Assembly (NCBI GenBank): GCA_017305925.1
Contig: JAFKJW010000202.1
Span: forward strand, 1 to 62,451
Direction of reading: 5' to 3'
Source: Hyphomicrobiales bacterium
Lineage (GTDB): Bacteria > Pseudomonadota > Alphaproteobacteria > Rhizobiales > Rhizobiaceae
DNA: 62,451 nucleotides
Notes under the pieces: model-generated
Seen by the model: only the letters and a program-made list of their open reading frames with translations
Database searches by the model: none
Told to the model about the DNA's origin: nothing
Made by a program: the position numbers and the translations under genes
Part shown: in pieces, positions 35,906 through 44,766 of the stretch
How positions within the stretch are numbered: position 1 is the stretch's first letter
How the letters are laid out: every line of letters begins with the position of its first letter

Positions 35906-37759
35906 ATGAGCGAAGCCGGCGGCAGTGATGGAGCGAAGGCGGCCGGCGCCTACCGCGTGCTCGCCCGCAAATATCGCCCCTCCAGCTTCGTCGAGCTCAT
36001 CGGCCAGGAGCCGATGGTGCGCACGCTCACCAACGCCTTCTCCACCGGCCGCATCGCGCAGGCCTGGATGCTGACCGGCGTCCGCGGCGTCGGCAAGACG
36101 ACCACGGCGCGCATCCTCGCCCGCGCCCTGAATTACCGGACGGATACGGTGGACGCCCCTTCCGTCGACCTTTCCGTGGCCGGCGAGCATTGCCAGGCAA
36201 TCATGGAAGGCCGCCATGTCGACGTGATCGAGATGGACGCGGCCTCGCATACGGGCATCGACGACATCCGCGAGATCATCGAGCAGGTGCGTTACGCGCC
36301 GGTCGCCGCGCGCTACAAGGTCTACATCATCGACGAGGTCCACATGCTCTCCACGCAGGCCTTCAACGGCCTGCTGAAGACGCTGGAGGAGCCGCCGCCG
36401 CATGTGAAGTTCATCTTCGCCACGACGGAGATCCGCAAGGTTCCCATCACCATCCTGTCGCGCTGCCAGCGCTTCGACCTGCGTCGCGTCGAGGCCGGAA
36501 CCCTGATCGCCCATCTGCGCCGCATCGCCGGACAGGAGCGGATCGAGGCCGAGGACGCCGCGCTCGCCATGGTGGCGCGGGCGGCCGAGGGCTCGGTGCG
36601 TGATTCGCTCTCCATCCTCGACCAGGCGATCGCCCACGGCGCCGGCGCGGTCTCGGCTGAAGCCGTGCGCGCCATGCTGGGGCTTGCTGACCGCGCCCGC
36701 ATCATCGATCTCTTCGAGCGGCTGATGGCGGGCGACGTCGCGGCAGCACTGGCCGAGTACCGCGCGCAATACGATGTCGGCGCCGATCCGGTGGCGGTGC
36801 TGACGGATCTGGCCGAGTTCAACCACTTCGTCACGCGGGTGAAGTTCGTGCCCTCGGCGGCCGAAGACCCGGCCGTCTCCGAGGACGAGCGCGCGCGCGG
36901 CGCGGCCCTTGCGGAAAAGCTCTCGGTGCGCGTTCTGTCGCGGACCTGGCAGATGCTGCTGAAGGGCATCGCCGAGGTCCAATCCTCCAACCGTCCCCTG
37001 AACGCCGGCGAGATGGTGCTGATTCGTCTGGCGCACGCCGCCGACCTGCCGACGCTCGACGAGGCGTTGCGCCAGCTCGACGCCATGGAAGCAGGTGGCA
37101 GTGGCACTGCCGCGCGGGCCGGCGTGGCCCCGTCCTCCGGCGGCAATGGCGGCGCCGCGGCGGTTGCGCGCACGCCTATGCCGGCCATGGCGCAGGGCGG
37201 CCAGACCATGCGCCTGGTGCGGGCGGACCCCGCGCCCCGACCCGAGGAGCAGCCCGCCGAAACCGGAGCGATCGAGACGGCACCCCCCGCCGAACCCGAA
37301 CCGCGCGCCGAGGCCCGGCCGGAGCAGGGCGTCCGCTCTCTGGAGGATATCGTCGCGCTGGCCGAGCAGCACCGCGACGGCCTTTTGAAGGCGCAGGTCA
37401 AGCGCTGCGTGCGGCTGGTCCGCATCGAGCCGGGCCGGCTCGACGTCAGCATGACCGACGAGGCGCCGCGGACGCTCGCCAACGATTTGGCCACCCGGTT
37501 GCAGAAATGGACCGGCCGGCGCTGGATCGTCTCGCTTTCGCGCGAGGAGGGCGCCCCCACCCTGGCCGAGCAGGAGACGAGCCGGCGCGAGACCGCGTTC
37601 AGCGACGCTCGCAACGACCCGACGGTCGCCGCCATCCTGTCGCGCTTCCCCGGCGCCCGCATCATCGACGTGCGCATCCCGAATGCGCCCGAGGTCGACG
37701 CCTCCGGCACGGACGACGCCCCGGCGGAGCCGGCTCCCGAAGAAGACGATGACGAATAG
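35906..37759 (+). CDS. dnaX: DNA polymerase III subunits gamma/tau
   Basis: The clamp-loader ATPase, 617 residues. Walker A is in GVRGVGKTTTARIL, the DEVH box in IIDEVHMLSTQAFNGLLKTL, and the sensor region in FIFATTEIRKVPITILSRCQ. Only one cysteine (GEHCQ) remains of the zinc module, as in other alphaproteobacteria. The region after about 395 is Pro/Ala-rich and the tail is acidic (EEDDDE). I saw no obvious A-rich slippage heptamer for a separate gamma form. ybaB follows nine bases later. Confidence 0.96.
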   Translation: MSEAGGSDGAKAAGAYRVLARKYRPSSFVELIGQEPMVRTLTNAFSTGRIAQAWMLTGVRGVGKTTTARILARALNYRTDTVDAPSVDLSVAGEHCQAIMEGRHVDVIEMDAASHTGIDDIREIIEQVRYAPVAARYKVYIIDEVHMLSTQAFNGLLKTLEEPPPHVKFIFATTEIRKVPITILSRCQRFDLRRVEAGTLIAHLRRIAGQERIEAEDAALAMVARAAEGSVRDSLSILDQAIAHGAGAVSAEAVRAMLGLADRARIIDLFERLMAGDVAAALAEYRAQYDVGADPVAVLTDLAEFNHFVTRVKFVPSAAEDPAVSEDERARGAALAEKLSVRVLSRTWQMLLKGIAEVQSSNRPLNAGEMVLIRLAHAADLPTLDEALRQLDAMEAGGSGTAARAGVAPSSGGNGGAAAVARTPMPAMAQGGQTMRLVRADPAPRPEEQPAETGAIETAPPAEPEPRAEARPEQGVRSLEDIVALAEQHRDGLLKAQVKRCVRLVRIEPGRLDVSMTDEAPRTLANDLATRLQKWTGRRWIVSLSREEGAPTLAEQETSRRETAFSDARNDPTVAAILSRFPGARIIDVRIPNAPEVDASGTDDAPAEPAPEEDDDE

Positions 37760-37768
37760 GAGAACCGC

Positions 37769-38092
37769 ATGAAGGACCTTCTCGGCCTGATGGGCAAGGC
37801 GAAGGAGATGCAGGCCAAGATGCAGGCCATGCAGGAGGAGATCGCCGAGCTGGAGGCGACGGGCCAGGCCGGCGGCGGCCTGGTGAAGGTCACGCTGACC
37901 GGCAAGTTCGAGATGAAGAAGCTCGACATCGATTCCTCGCTCTTCAATGAGGATGAGGTGGAGATCCTGGAGGATTTGATCCTCGCCGCGCACAACGACG
38001 CCAGGGTCAAGGTCGAGCAGGCCATGCAGGAAAAGACCAAGGCCCTGACCGCCGGCCTGCCCCTTCCGCCGGGCATGAAACTGCCCTTCTGA
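37769..38092 (+). CDS. YbaB/EbfC family nucleoid-associated protein
   Basis: A 107-residue DNA-binding protein of the YbaB family, typically encoded between dnaX and recR. It begins [20 protein letters not shown] and has the [20 protein letters not shown] core. The N-terminal helix is Met-rich and amphipathic. AGGAG precedes the start. Here recR does not follow immediately; a SleB-like hydrolase gene with its own regulatory box lies in between. Confidence 0.95.
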   Translation: MKDLLGLMGKAKEMQAKMQAMQEEIAELEATGQAGGGLVKVTLTGKFEMKKLDIDSSLFNEDEVEILEDLILAAHNDARVKVEQAMQEKTKALTAGLPLPPGMKLPF

Positions 38093-38211
38093 CCTGGGTT
38101 TTCCTGGCACACGACCGGCCCGGCGCTGCCGGAAATCTGCGCGGTCCCGCCTTAATTCGCCGGCCCGTCATGGCCGGCCGCGCAATGGCCGGCCTGTGGC
38201 CAAGCCTTTGA

Positions 38212-38226
38212 TTAAGAAAGATTTAA
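38212..38226. promoter_or_regulatory. Perfect CtrA-type box upstream of the SleB-like hydrolase gene
   Basis: TTAA, seven bases GAAAGAT, TTAA, then C. It lies 123 bases before the hydrolase start, in a 257-nt gap without genes. The match to the CtrA consensus is complete; binding is inferred. Confidence 0.7.
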
Positions 38227-38349
38227 CCACGCCGAAAGCAGCGGCATGGAGCGCCTGGACGGCCGCTTACCGGAACATTAACCAAGAAAAGTCATGATTT
38301 CGCCCGAAATCGGGGTATGGTTCCCGACCGGGGAAATCGGAAGTCCAGT

Positions 38350-39468
38350 ATGCAGGATTCGACGCGCGGCGTTTTGCCGGTTGCCGCCATGATGGTTGTT
38401 CTTGCCGCCGCTGCCGGGTGCAGCGAGACGATGTCTCCCGTGACTCACAGTTTCAGTTCCATGAAGGCGATGGTCATGCCGTCCAGCGGCCGCGCCTACA
38501 GGGCCAGCGAGCGCGAGCGTGAATGCCTGGCGCGGGCGATGTTCTTCGAATCCAACCGGTCGAGCCGCGACGGCCTGGTCGCGGTCGGGTCCGTGGTGAT
38601 GAACCGCCGCGACACCGGCCGCTGGGGCAACAACATCTGCGACGTGGTCGGCGCCAAGCGGCAGTTCGCGCCCGGCGTTCTCAGCCGCCCGATGAACTCC
38701 AGGGCCCTTCCGGACGTCATGGAGGCGGCCGATGCGGTGCTGAAGGGCGAGCGTCACCCCAAGGTCGACAAGGACGTGATGTACTTCCATACCGCCGGCC
38801 TGAAGTTCCCCTACAAGAACATGCGCTACACCACGGTGGCAGGCGGCAACGCCTTCTACTTCAAGTCGAACGAGAAGGAAGACCGCCTGCGGCGGATGGA
38901 CCTGCCCGTCGAGACCTCGCAGCCGCAGATCATGGTCGCCGACGCCGCGCCGGCCCGCAGCGACCGCAACGCGCCGGACTGGCTGAGCCGCCAGGCGCGG
39001 AGCGCCGACGCCGTCGCCCTGCCGGAGCGGCAGGAGACGCAGGTCGCCTTCGCGGGCGACACGCCGGACGCGCCGAGGAAGATCGACAACCTCTTCACCT
39101 CCACGCAGCGGAAAAAGGCGCGCAATGCGGAGCCGCAGGTGGCGCTCGCCGACGAAGCGCCCGTTCCCTTCGAGGCGGTTGAAAAGCCGCAGCGCGTGCG
39201 TGCCGCGGCAATGCCGGAGGAGTCAGGCGACGACCCGGTCCTGACGGCGCCCGCCGACAGGAGATCGACCCGCAAGGCGAAGCCCCGGATCAAGCCGGAA
39301 ACGGCGAAGGTCGTGGTCGCTTCCGCGACCGGCGGTGGCGACGGCTATGAAGTGCCTTCGGCCGAGCGTTTCGGCGGCGCAGCGCCCGCCTACAACGACA
39401 GCGGGCTTTCGGCCGGCGACGGCCAGGGCACGGGCGTCCTCGGCCGGTTGACCTTCGGGGCCGACTGA
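38350..39468 (+). CDS. SleB-like cell wall hydrolase, predicted lipoprotein
   Basis: A 372-residue protein with a lipoprotein signal ([17 protein letters not shown]) and a Hydrolase_2 (SleB-like) domain at about 50-180, including [20 protein letters not shown] and [10 protein letters not shown]. The remaining 190 residues are low-complexity, basic and Ala/Pro-rich without a recognised fold. I chose the ATG at 38350; one at 38317 would add eleven residues before the signal. It splits the usual ybaB-recR pair. The perfect CtrA-type box upstream suggests cell-cycle control of wall remodelling. Confidence 0.87.
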   Translation: MQDSTRGVLPVAAMMVVLAAAAGCSETMSPVTHSFSSMKAMVMPSSGRAYRASERERECLARAMFFESNRSSRDGLVAVGSVVMNRRDTGRWGNNICDVVGAKRQFAPGVLSRPMNSRALPDVMEAADAVLKGERHPKVDKDVMYFHTAGLKFPYKNMRYTTVAGGNAFYFKSNEKEDRLRRMDLPVETSQPQIMVADAAPARSDRNAPDWLSRQARSADAVALPERQETQVAFAGDTPDAPRKIDNLFTSTQRKKARNAEPQVALADEAPVPFEAVEKPQRVRAAAMPEESGDDPVLTAPADRRSTRKAKPRIKPETAKVVVASATGGGDGYEVPSAERFGGAAPAYNDSGLSAGDGQGTGVLGRLTFGAD

Positions 39469-39520
39469 CCCGGCGGCCATCTCGCTACTCACCGGGCGCC
39501 GTTCGCTCTATAGGACGGGA

Positions 39521-40126
39521 ATGTCCAAGCGAATCGCCGGTCCCGAGATCGAACGCCTCATCCAGCTTCTCGCCAGGGTGCCCGGGCTCGGACCCCGTTC
39601 AGCCCGCCGCGCCGCGCTCCACCTCATCAAGAAGAAGGACGCCCTGCTGCGGCCGCTTTCCGCGGCGATGGCCGAGGCGGTGGAGCATGTGAAGATCTGC
39701 TCCACCTGCGGCAACATCGACACTTCGGACCCCTGCACCATCTGCACCGACCCGCGCCGCGACGGCGCGACGCTGATCGTCGTGGAGGATGTGGGAGACC
39801 TGTGGGCGCTGGAGCGGGCCGGCGCCATGGAGGCCCGCTTCCATGTGCTGGGCGGCACGCTGTCGCCGCTCGACGGGATCGGCCCGGACCAGCTCAACAT
39901 CCGAAGGCTGGTCGAGCGCGTGGCCGAAGGCGGGGTGCGCGAGGTCGTGCTGGCGGTCAACGCCACTGTGGAGGGGCAGACCACGGCCCACTACATCACC
40001 GACCAGCTCTCCGGCCTCGGCGCCAAGGTGACGCGGCTTGCCCACGGCGTGCCGGTCGGCGGCGAGCTCGACTATCTCGACGAGGGCACGCTTTCCGCCG
40101 CGCTCAGGTCGCGGACGGAGTTTTGA
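39521..40126 (+). CDS. recR: Recombination protein RecR
   Basis: A 201-residue gap-repair factor acting with RecF and RecO. It shows the HhH region ([20 protein letters not shown]), the zinc finger [18 protein letters not shown], and the Toprim domain ([16 protein letters not shown]). RecF is encoded 10 kb downstream. Its stop is one base before an ATG in frame with the lytic transglycosylase, so the two were probably coupled before a repeat inserted in the latter. Confidence 0.96.
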   Translation: MSKRIAGPEIERLIQLLARVPGLGPRSARRAALHLIKKKDALLRPLSAAMAEAVEHVKICSTCGNIDTSDPCTICTDPRRDGATLIVVEDVGDLWALERAGAMEARFHVLGGTLSPLDGIGPDQLNIRRLVERVAEGGVREVVLAVNATVEGQTTAHYITDQLSGLGAKVTRLAHGVPVGGELDYLDEGTLSAALRSRTEF

Positions 40127-40127
40127 C

Positions 40128-41558
40128 ATGGTGGTCGCGGATAGGGACGTGATGCTCCTACGTTGCCCCCCTCTGTCCTGCCGGATATCTCCCCCACATG
40201 GGGGGAGATTGGCAGTTTCGACGCTCTCACCATTTTTGAGACGCAGACGATTGGCGAAACCACAAACGACAGGCGATCTCCCCCCGTGTGGGGGAGATAT
40301 CCGGCAGGACAGAGGGGGGCGCCTCGCTCCGGCGTTCGCGTTTGTCATCGGCGCCATCGCGCTCGCTCTCTTCGCCACTCCCGCCATCGCCGCGAAGATC
40401 GACGACCAGTTCCGCTCCTGGCTGGAGACCTCGCTGTGGCCGGAAGCCAGCGCCAAGGGCATCTCGCGCAAGACCTTCGATGCCGCCTTCGCCGGCGTGA
40501 AGCCCAATCTGAAGCTGCCGGACCTCGTGCTGCCGGGCCAGAAGCCGAAGACGCCGAAGACCCAGCATCAGGCCGAGTTCGGCTCCCCGGGCGCCTATTT
40601 CGCCGAAAAGACGCTGGCCCCGGTGGTATCGGGCGGCCGGGCGCGGCTGTCGCGCCATGCCAAGACGCTAGCCGCCGTGGAGAAGCGCTACGGCGTGCCG
40701 GGGACCGTCGCGCTGGCCGTCTGGGGTCGGGAGACCGGTTACGGCGCGGCGAAGATCCCCTACGACGCCTTCGAGGTGCTGGGCACCAAGGCCTGGCTCG
40801 CCACCCGCAAGGAGATGTTCCGCACCGAGGTGCTCGCGGCTTTGGAAATGGTCGAGCGCGGTCTCGCGACGCCGGAGCGGATGAAGTCCTCATGGGCCGG
40901 CGCGCTCGGCCAGCCGCAGTTCATGCCGACCTCGTTCCTGAAATACGCGGTCGATTTCGACGGCGACGGGAAGATCGACATCTGGGATTCGCCGGCCGAC
41001 GTGCTGGGCTCCATCGGCAACTACCTGCACGGTTACGGCTGGGTGCGCGGCCGCGACTGGGGCTTCGAGGTGAACGTGCCCGCCTCTGTTTCCTGCGCGC
41101 TCGAAGGCCCCGATCGCGGCCGCAAGATCGCCGGATGGGCGAAGCTCGGGATTGCCCGCGCAAACGGCAAGCCTTTCCCCGCCAAGGAGGCGAAGGCCGA
41201 AGGCTTCCTGCTGATGCCGGCCGGCCGCGACGGTCCCGCCTTCATCGTCACGCCGAATTTCTACGTGCTCAAGCAATACAACATGAGCGACCTCTACGCG
41301 CTCTTCATCGGCCATGCGGCCGACCGCATCGGCGGCGGCGAAGCGTCCTTCTCCGCGCCGTGGGGCAAGGTGGGCGGCCTCTACCGCTCCGACATCGCCG
41401 CCATGCAGCACGGGCTTCAGAAGCTCGGATACGACGTCGGCAACCCCGACGGCCTGCCCGGCTTCAAGACGCGCCGCTCGATCGGCGACTGGCAGGCGAA
41501 GAAGGGCGAGGCGCCGACCTGCTTTCCCGACGAGAGGATCGTCGGCGCGCTGAAATAA
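40128..41558 (+). CDS. Lytic murein transglycosylase (MltB type) with repeat-split signal peptide
   Basis: A soluble or periplasmic lytic transglycosylase B-type enzyme (SLT_2 domain about residues 90-390, catalytic Glu in WGRETGYGAAKIPYD) with a C-terminal peptidoglycan-binding domain (IAAMQHGLQKLGYDVGNPDG). The N-terminus is odd: a 156-nt palindromic repeat (40165-40320, exactly 52 codons) lies in frame between MLLR (ATG at 40152) and RLAPAFAFVIGAIALALFAT. Joined directly, these would form a normal signal peptide. Possible starts are ATG 40128, ATG 40152, or TTG at 40209 or 40251 inside the repeat. No start codon exists between the repeat and the hydrophobic core. Confidence 0.88.
   Translation: MVVADRDVMLLRCPPLSCRISPPHGGRLAVSTLSPFLRRRRLAKPQTTGDLPPCGGDIRQDRGGRLAPAFAFVIGAIALALFATPAIAAKIDDQFRSWLETSLWPEASAKGISRKTFDAAFAGVKPNLKLPDLVLPGQKPKTPKTQHQAEFGSPGAYFAEKTLAPVVSGGRARLSRHAKTLAAVEKRYGVPGTVALAVWGRETGYGAAKIPYDAFEVLGTKAWLATRKEMFRTEVLAALEMVERGLATPERMKSSWAGALGQPQFMPTSFLKYAVDFDGDGKIDIWDSPADVLGSIGNYLHGYGWVRGRDWGFEVNVPASVSCALEGPDRGRKIAGWAKLGIARANGKPFPAKEAKAEGFLLMPAGRDGPAFIVTPNFYVLKQYNMSDLYALFIGHAADRIGGGEASFSAPWGKVGGLYRSDIAAMQHGLQKLGYDVGNPDGLPGFKTRRSIGDWQAKKGEAPTCFPDERIVGALK
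40165..40320. repeat. Palindromic repeat, family B, copy 1 (inside a coding frame)
   Basis: Arms GCCCCCCTCTGTCCTGCCGG and its reverse complement at the far end, followed inwards by ATATCTCCCCC pairs. Length 156 nt. The same repeat, also 156 nt, recurs at 49781-49936. This copy lies within the 5' part of the lytic transglycosylase gene and keeps the frame open. Confidence 0.9.
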
Positions 41559-41599
41559 CGGCGGATGCCTCCGACGCTTCGTTCGGACCGAAGGGCGCA

Positions 41600-41614
41600 T
41601 TAACGCTTGGTTCA
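41600..41614 (+). promoter_or_regulatory. CtrA-like box upstream of the CpaC-N-like gene (one mismatch)
   Basis: TTAA, seven bases CGCTTGG, TTCA; seven of eight consensus positions match. It lies 51 bases before the start at 41666. Confidence 0.45.
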
Positions 41615-41665
41615 CCAAGATGCTTCATGGTGCAGGAAGGAATCCACTCCTTGGGGCTTGAGATC

Positions 41666-42082
41666 ATGCGCTTGCGTTTCCCTGGCGGTCCTTCGACCCT
41701 GCTCGCCGTCGCCGCCACTCTGGCGCTGACCGGCCTCGGCCAGGCCGCCGACATCGCCGTCAGCGTGAACCAGGCCAAGATTCTCAAGCTGTCGCGGCCG
41801 GCCGACACGATCGTGATCGGCAACCCGCAGATCGCCGACGCCTCGGTGCAGGACGCGCGCACGATCGTGCTCACGGGCAAGGGCTTCGGCCAGACGAACC
41901 TGGTGATCCTCGACGCCTCGGGCGCGCCCATCGTCGACCAGCAGGTGGTGGTCTCGCGGGACGAGGCGAGCACGGTGCGCGTCTACCGCCGCTCGAACGT
42001 CCAGACGCTGTCATGCACGCCCAATTGCGAGCAGGCTTATATGGCCCAGGCCGACGCCAGCGCGCAGGCCGCCGGCAACTGA
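41666..42082 (+). CDS. Pilus assembly protein N-terminal (CpaC-N-like) domain protein
   Basis: A 138-residue secreted protein with a signal peptide (TLLAVAATLALTGLGQA, cut near AADIAVSV). The mature part matches the N-terminal domain of CpaC-type secretins (ILKLSRPADTIVIGNPQIAD, then TGKGFGQTNLVILD), but the secretin channel is absent. Two cysteines near the end (SCTPNC) may form a disulfide. It begins the second Tad cluster and may assist the secretin encoded at 9.7-11.3 kb. An earlier in-frame ATG at 41627 is possible. Confidence 0.85.
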   Translation: MRLRFPGGPSTLLAVAATLALTGLGQAADIAVSVNQAKILKLSRPADTIVIGNPQIADASVQDARTIVLTGKGFGQTNLVILDASGAPIVDQQVVVSRDEASTVRVYRRSNVQTLSCTPNCEQAYMAQADASAQAAGN

Positions 42083-42105
42083 TGCCGCGTCCGCCGGCGC
42101 GCGGC

Positions 42106-42120
42106 TTAACCGCCCGTTAA
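42106..42120. promoter_or_regulatory. Perfect CtrA-type box upstream of the tadE pair
   Basis: TTAA, seven bases CCGCCCG, TTAA. It lies 91 bases before the first TadE gene. This is the third perfect copy in the window, again beside Tad pilus genes. Confidence 0.7.
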
Positions 42121-42211
42121 GCCCGCCGGCATTTTTCTACCGGCACAAGCTACGGTATTTCAACGCTTTTCACGTAAAACGGGCCATCCGTAGGATCCGA
42201 CAGGATTACGA

Positions 42212-42790
42212 ATGAGCCCGCAGCACTACATCGATCCAGAAAAGCCGCGCCGCGGAATGCGCGCCGGCCTTGCCCGCTTCCGCAGGAATCGCAAGGGCGC
42301 GACGGTCGTCGAGTTCGCACTGCTGGCATTTCCCTTCATCCTGCTGGTCTTCGCCGTCCTGGAAAGTTGCATCTGCTTCGCCGCCCAGGAGTACATGCAG
42401 AACATCACGGACGACCTCGCCCGCCAGTTGCGCACCGGCCAGATCAGGCGCACCATCAGCGCCCAGGACTTCCGCGACAAGGTCTGCGAGCGGCTGGAAT
42501 TCTTCGTCAGCGACGGCTGCCCCGGCCTGAACATCGACCTGCGGAACTTCACCACCTTCGAGGATGCCTCCAAGCTCAGGGTCTACATCACCTCGGCGGG
42601 CAACGTGTTCATCGACGGCGGCGCCTATCAGTTCGACCCGGGCACCTCGCAGTCAAAGAACGTCCTGCGGCTCTACTATCACTGGCCGGTCCTCACCGAC
42701 ATCATGCGCAAGCGCATCTACAATCTCAGCGACGGCACGACGCTGATGTTCTCCACCGCCGTCTGGCAGAATGAACCGTTCGACGACTGA
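42212..42790 (+). CDS. tadE: TadE-family pseudopilin
   Basis: A 192-residue minor pilin of the Tad system. After a basic leader (GLARFRRNRKG) comes the pseudopilin processing site G/ATVVEF with Glu at +5 and a hydrophobic segment (FALLAFPFILLVFAVLESC). The rest is periplasmic and includes several cysteines. CpaA/TadV should process it. Its end overlaps the next gene by 20 bases, so the two are coupled. Confidence 0.92.
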   Translation: MSPQHYIDPEKPRRGMRAGLARFRRNRKGATVVEFALLAFPFILLVFAVLESCICFAAQEYMQNITDDLARQLRTGQIRRTISAQDFRDKVCERLEFFVSDGCPGLNIDLRNFTTFEDASKLRVYITSAGNVFIDGGAYQFDPGTSQSKNVLRLYYHWPVLTDIMRKRIYNLSDGTTLMFSTAVWQNEPFDD

Positions 42791-43451
42791 GCCAAACGGC
42801 TCCAAGGATCCGGTCAGGATGAATCCCATGTCGCAGCTCAGCAGGACGATGCGGAATGCCGTGAGGCAGGTACGGGCCATCGCGAACAACAAGCGCGGCG
42901 TGGCCGCCATCGAGTTCGGGTTCATCGTGCCCGTTCTGCTCTGCATGTATCTGGTGACGATGGAGGCGTCGGACGCGATCGAGGTGAACAAGAAGGTGTC
43001 GCGCATGGCGAGCACCGTCGCGGATCTCGTCACCCAGCAGTCGCGCATGCAGAAATCCGAGGTGCTTGCGGTGATGAAGATCGCCACCGCCTCCCTTCAA
43101 CCCTACAACCGCTCGAAGCCGTCGCTCGAAATAACCGCGATACAGATGGGCACGGAGACGACGCCGGTCGCCCGCGCCGCCTGGTCGGTCAAGCTGGATT
43201 CGAGCGGGAACGCGGCGGCCGTGGTCGCGAAGACTTCCGTCATCAACGATGCGCGGCTGGACAATATCCGCACGGCCGGCGCCTTCTACATCCGCGTCAG
43301 CAGTCACCTTCCCTATCAGTCCATGATGGCCTACTCGCCGACCGGGGAGGGGCTGGGCCTTCTCTCCGCCTTCACCAACATCCAGATGGGCGAGACCTTC
43401 TACCTGCGACCGCGCGTCAGCACGACGATCCCCTGCGACGATTGCCCGTGA
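42771..43451 (+). CDS. TadE/TadF-type pseudopilin
   Basis: A 226-residue second minor pilin. The processing site is NKRG/VAAIEFGFIVPVLLCM with Glu at +5. The N-terminal leader is long if the first ATG (42771) is used; ATG at 42819 or 42828 would shorten it. The following KVSRMASTVADLVTQQSRMQ segment is typical of rhizobial TadF-like proteins, and it ends with a CDDCP motif that could form a disulfide. I see no vWA domain, so it is not TadG. Confidence 0.88.
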   Translation: MNRSTTEPNGSKDPVRMNPMSQLSRTMRNAVRQVRAIANNKRGVAAIEFGFIVPVLLCMYLVTMEASDAIEVNKKVSRMASTVADLVTQQSRMQKSEVLAVMKIATASLQPYNRSKPSLEITAIQMGTETTPVARAAWSVKLDSSGNAAAVVAKTSVINDARLDNIRTAGAFYIRVSSHLPYQSMMAYSPTGEGLGLLSAFTNIQMGETFYLRPRVSTTIPCDDCP

Positions 43452-43531
43452 GGGCGGGCGCCTTCCGTGCCACATGACGGCTTGCAATCTGGACGCATCT
43501 GCCCATCTTGGCGGCAGTTGCGGAGGATCGA

Positions 43532-44764
43532 TTGGCGCGGGCCTTTCTCTTTGTCCTGGATTCATTCGGCATCGGCGGCGCGCCCGACGCGGCGCGCTAC
43601 GGGGATGCGGGCGCCAACACGCTCGGCCACATCGCCGCCGCCTGCGCGGCCGGGAGCGGCGACCGCTCAGGCCTGCGCCGCGGTCCGCTGACGCTGCCGA
43701 ACATGACGGCGCTGGGTCTCGCGGCGGCGTCGCGGCTTGCCACGGGTTCCGATTGCGGACTGCCGGACAGCACGCCGGCCGCGCATGCCTTCCACGCCGC
43801 CGCGCAGGAGGTTTCAAGCGGCAAGGACACGCCGTCCGGCCATTGGGAGATCGCCGGCCTGCCCGTGCCCTTCGACTGGGGCTATTTCCCGCACGCGCAG
43901 CCGGCCTTTCCGGCCGAACTGACGGCCGCCGTCGTAAGAGAAGCCGCGCTGCCCGGCATATTGGGCGACAGGCACGCCTCGGGCACCGAGATCATCGACG
44001 CATGCGGCGAGGAGCATATCCGCACCGGCAAGCCGATCTGCTACACCTCGGCGGATTCGGTCTACCAGATCGCCGCGCATGAGACCCATTTCGGGCTGGA
44101 GCGGCTTTATGAACTCTGCGAGACCGTGCGGCGGCTGGTCGATCCCCTCAATATCGGGCGGGTGATCGCCCGGCCGTTCGTCGGCGAGCGGCGCGGCGCC
44201 TTCGAGCGGACCGCCAACCGGCGCGATTATGCCGTGCCGCCCGCCGGGCCGACCCTGCTCGACCGTGTCGAGGAGCATGGCGGTCGCGTCATCGCCATCG
44301 GCAAGATCGGCGACATCTTCGCCCATCGGGGCGTGACCGAGGTGCGCAAGGGCGCCGGCAACATGGCGCTGTTCGACCGCGCCCTGGAGGCGATGGACGA
44401 CGCAGGCGACGGCGCCCTCGTCTTCGCCAATTTCGTGGATTTCGACACGCTGTTCGGCCATCGGCGCGACGTCGCCGGCTATGCGGCGGCGCTCGAGGCC
44501 TTCGACCGGCGCCTGCCCGAGGCGATGGCCCGCCTGCGGCCGGGCGACATGCTCGTGCTGACCGCCGACCATGGCTGCGACCCGACATGGAGCGGCACCG
44601 ACCACACGCGCGAGCGGGTGCCGGTGATCGGGCTGGCACCGGGGCTGAAGGGCGGGAGCGCGGGCCTGCGCGCCAGCTTCGCCGACATCGGCGAGACGGT
44701 GGCCGAGCATCTCGGCCTGCCGCCCGGTCGCCACGGCGCCTCCTTCTACCGGACGATCGCCTGA
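43532..44764 (+). CDS. deoB: Phosphopentomutase
   Basis: Interconverts ribose-1- and ribose-5-phosphate in nucleoside salvage; 410 residues. It starts [20 protein letters not shown] with the metal-binding Asp and has [28 protein letters not shown] and [12 protein letters not shown] chose the TTG at 43532 because GGAGG lies seven bases upstream; the earlier TTG at 43508 lacks this. Three bases separate its stop from mutM. Confidence 0.95.
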   Translation: MARAFLFVLDSFGIGGAPDAARYGDAGANTLGHIAAACAAGSGDRSGLRRGPLTLPNMTALGLAAASRLATGSDCGLPDSTPAAHAFHAAAQEVSSGKDTPSGHWEIAGLPVPFDWGYFPHAQPAFPAELTAAVVREAALPGILGDRHASGTEIIDACGEEHIRTGKPICYTSADSVYQIAAHETHFGLERLYELCETVRRLVDPLNIGRVIARPFVGERRGAFERTANRRDYAVPPAGPTLLDRVEEHGGRVIAIGKIGDIFAHRGVTEVRKGAGNMALFDRALEAMDDAGDGALVFANFVDFDTLFGHRRDVAGYAAALEAFDRRLPEAMARLRPGDMLVLTADHGCDPTWSGTDHTRERVPVIGLAPGLKGGSAGLRASFADIGETVAEHLGLPPGRHGASFYRTIA

Positions 44765-44766
44765 CC

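Noticed and set aside
36890-36930. Programmed frameshift in dnaX for a separate gamma subunit
   Set aside because: No A-rich slippery heptamer followed by a stem was found; the run GGAAAAG is too short.
35033-38110. Apparent extension of the nudC frame to a protein of over 1300 residues
   Set aside because: The extra 1026 codons run antisense to dnaX and ybaB and across the SRP RNA. The NudC domain starts cleanly at 35032.
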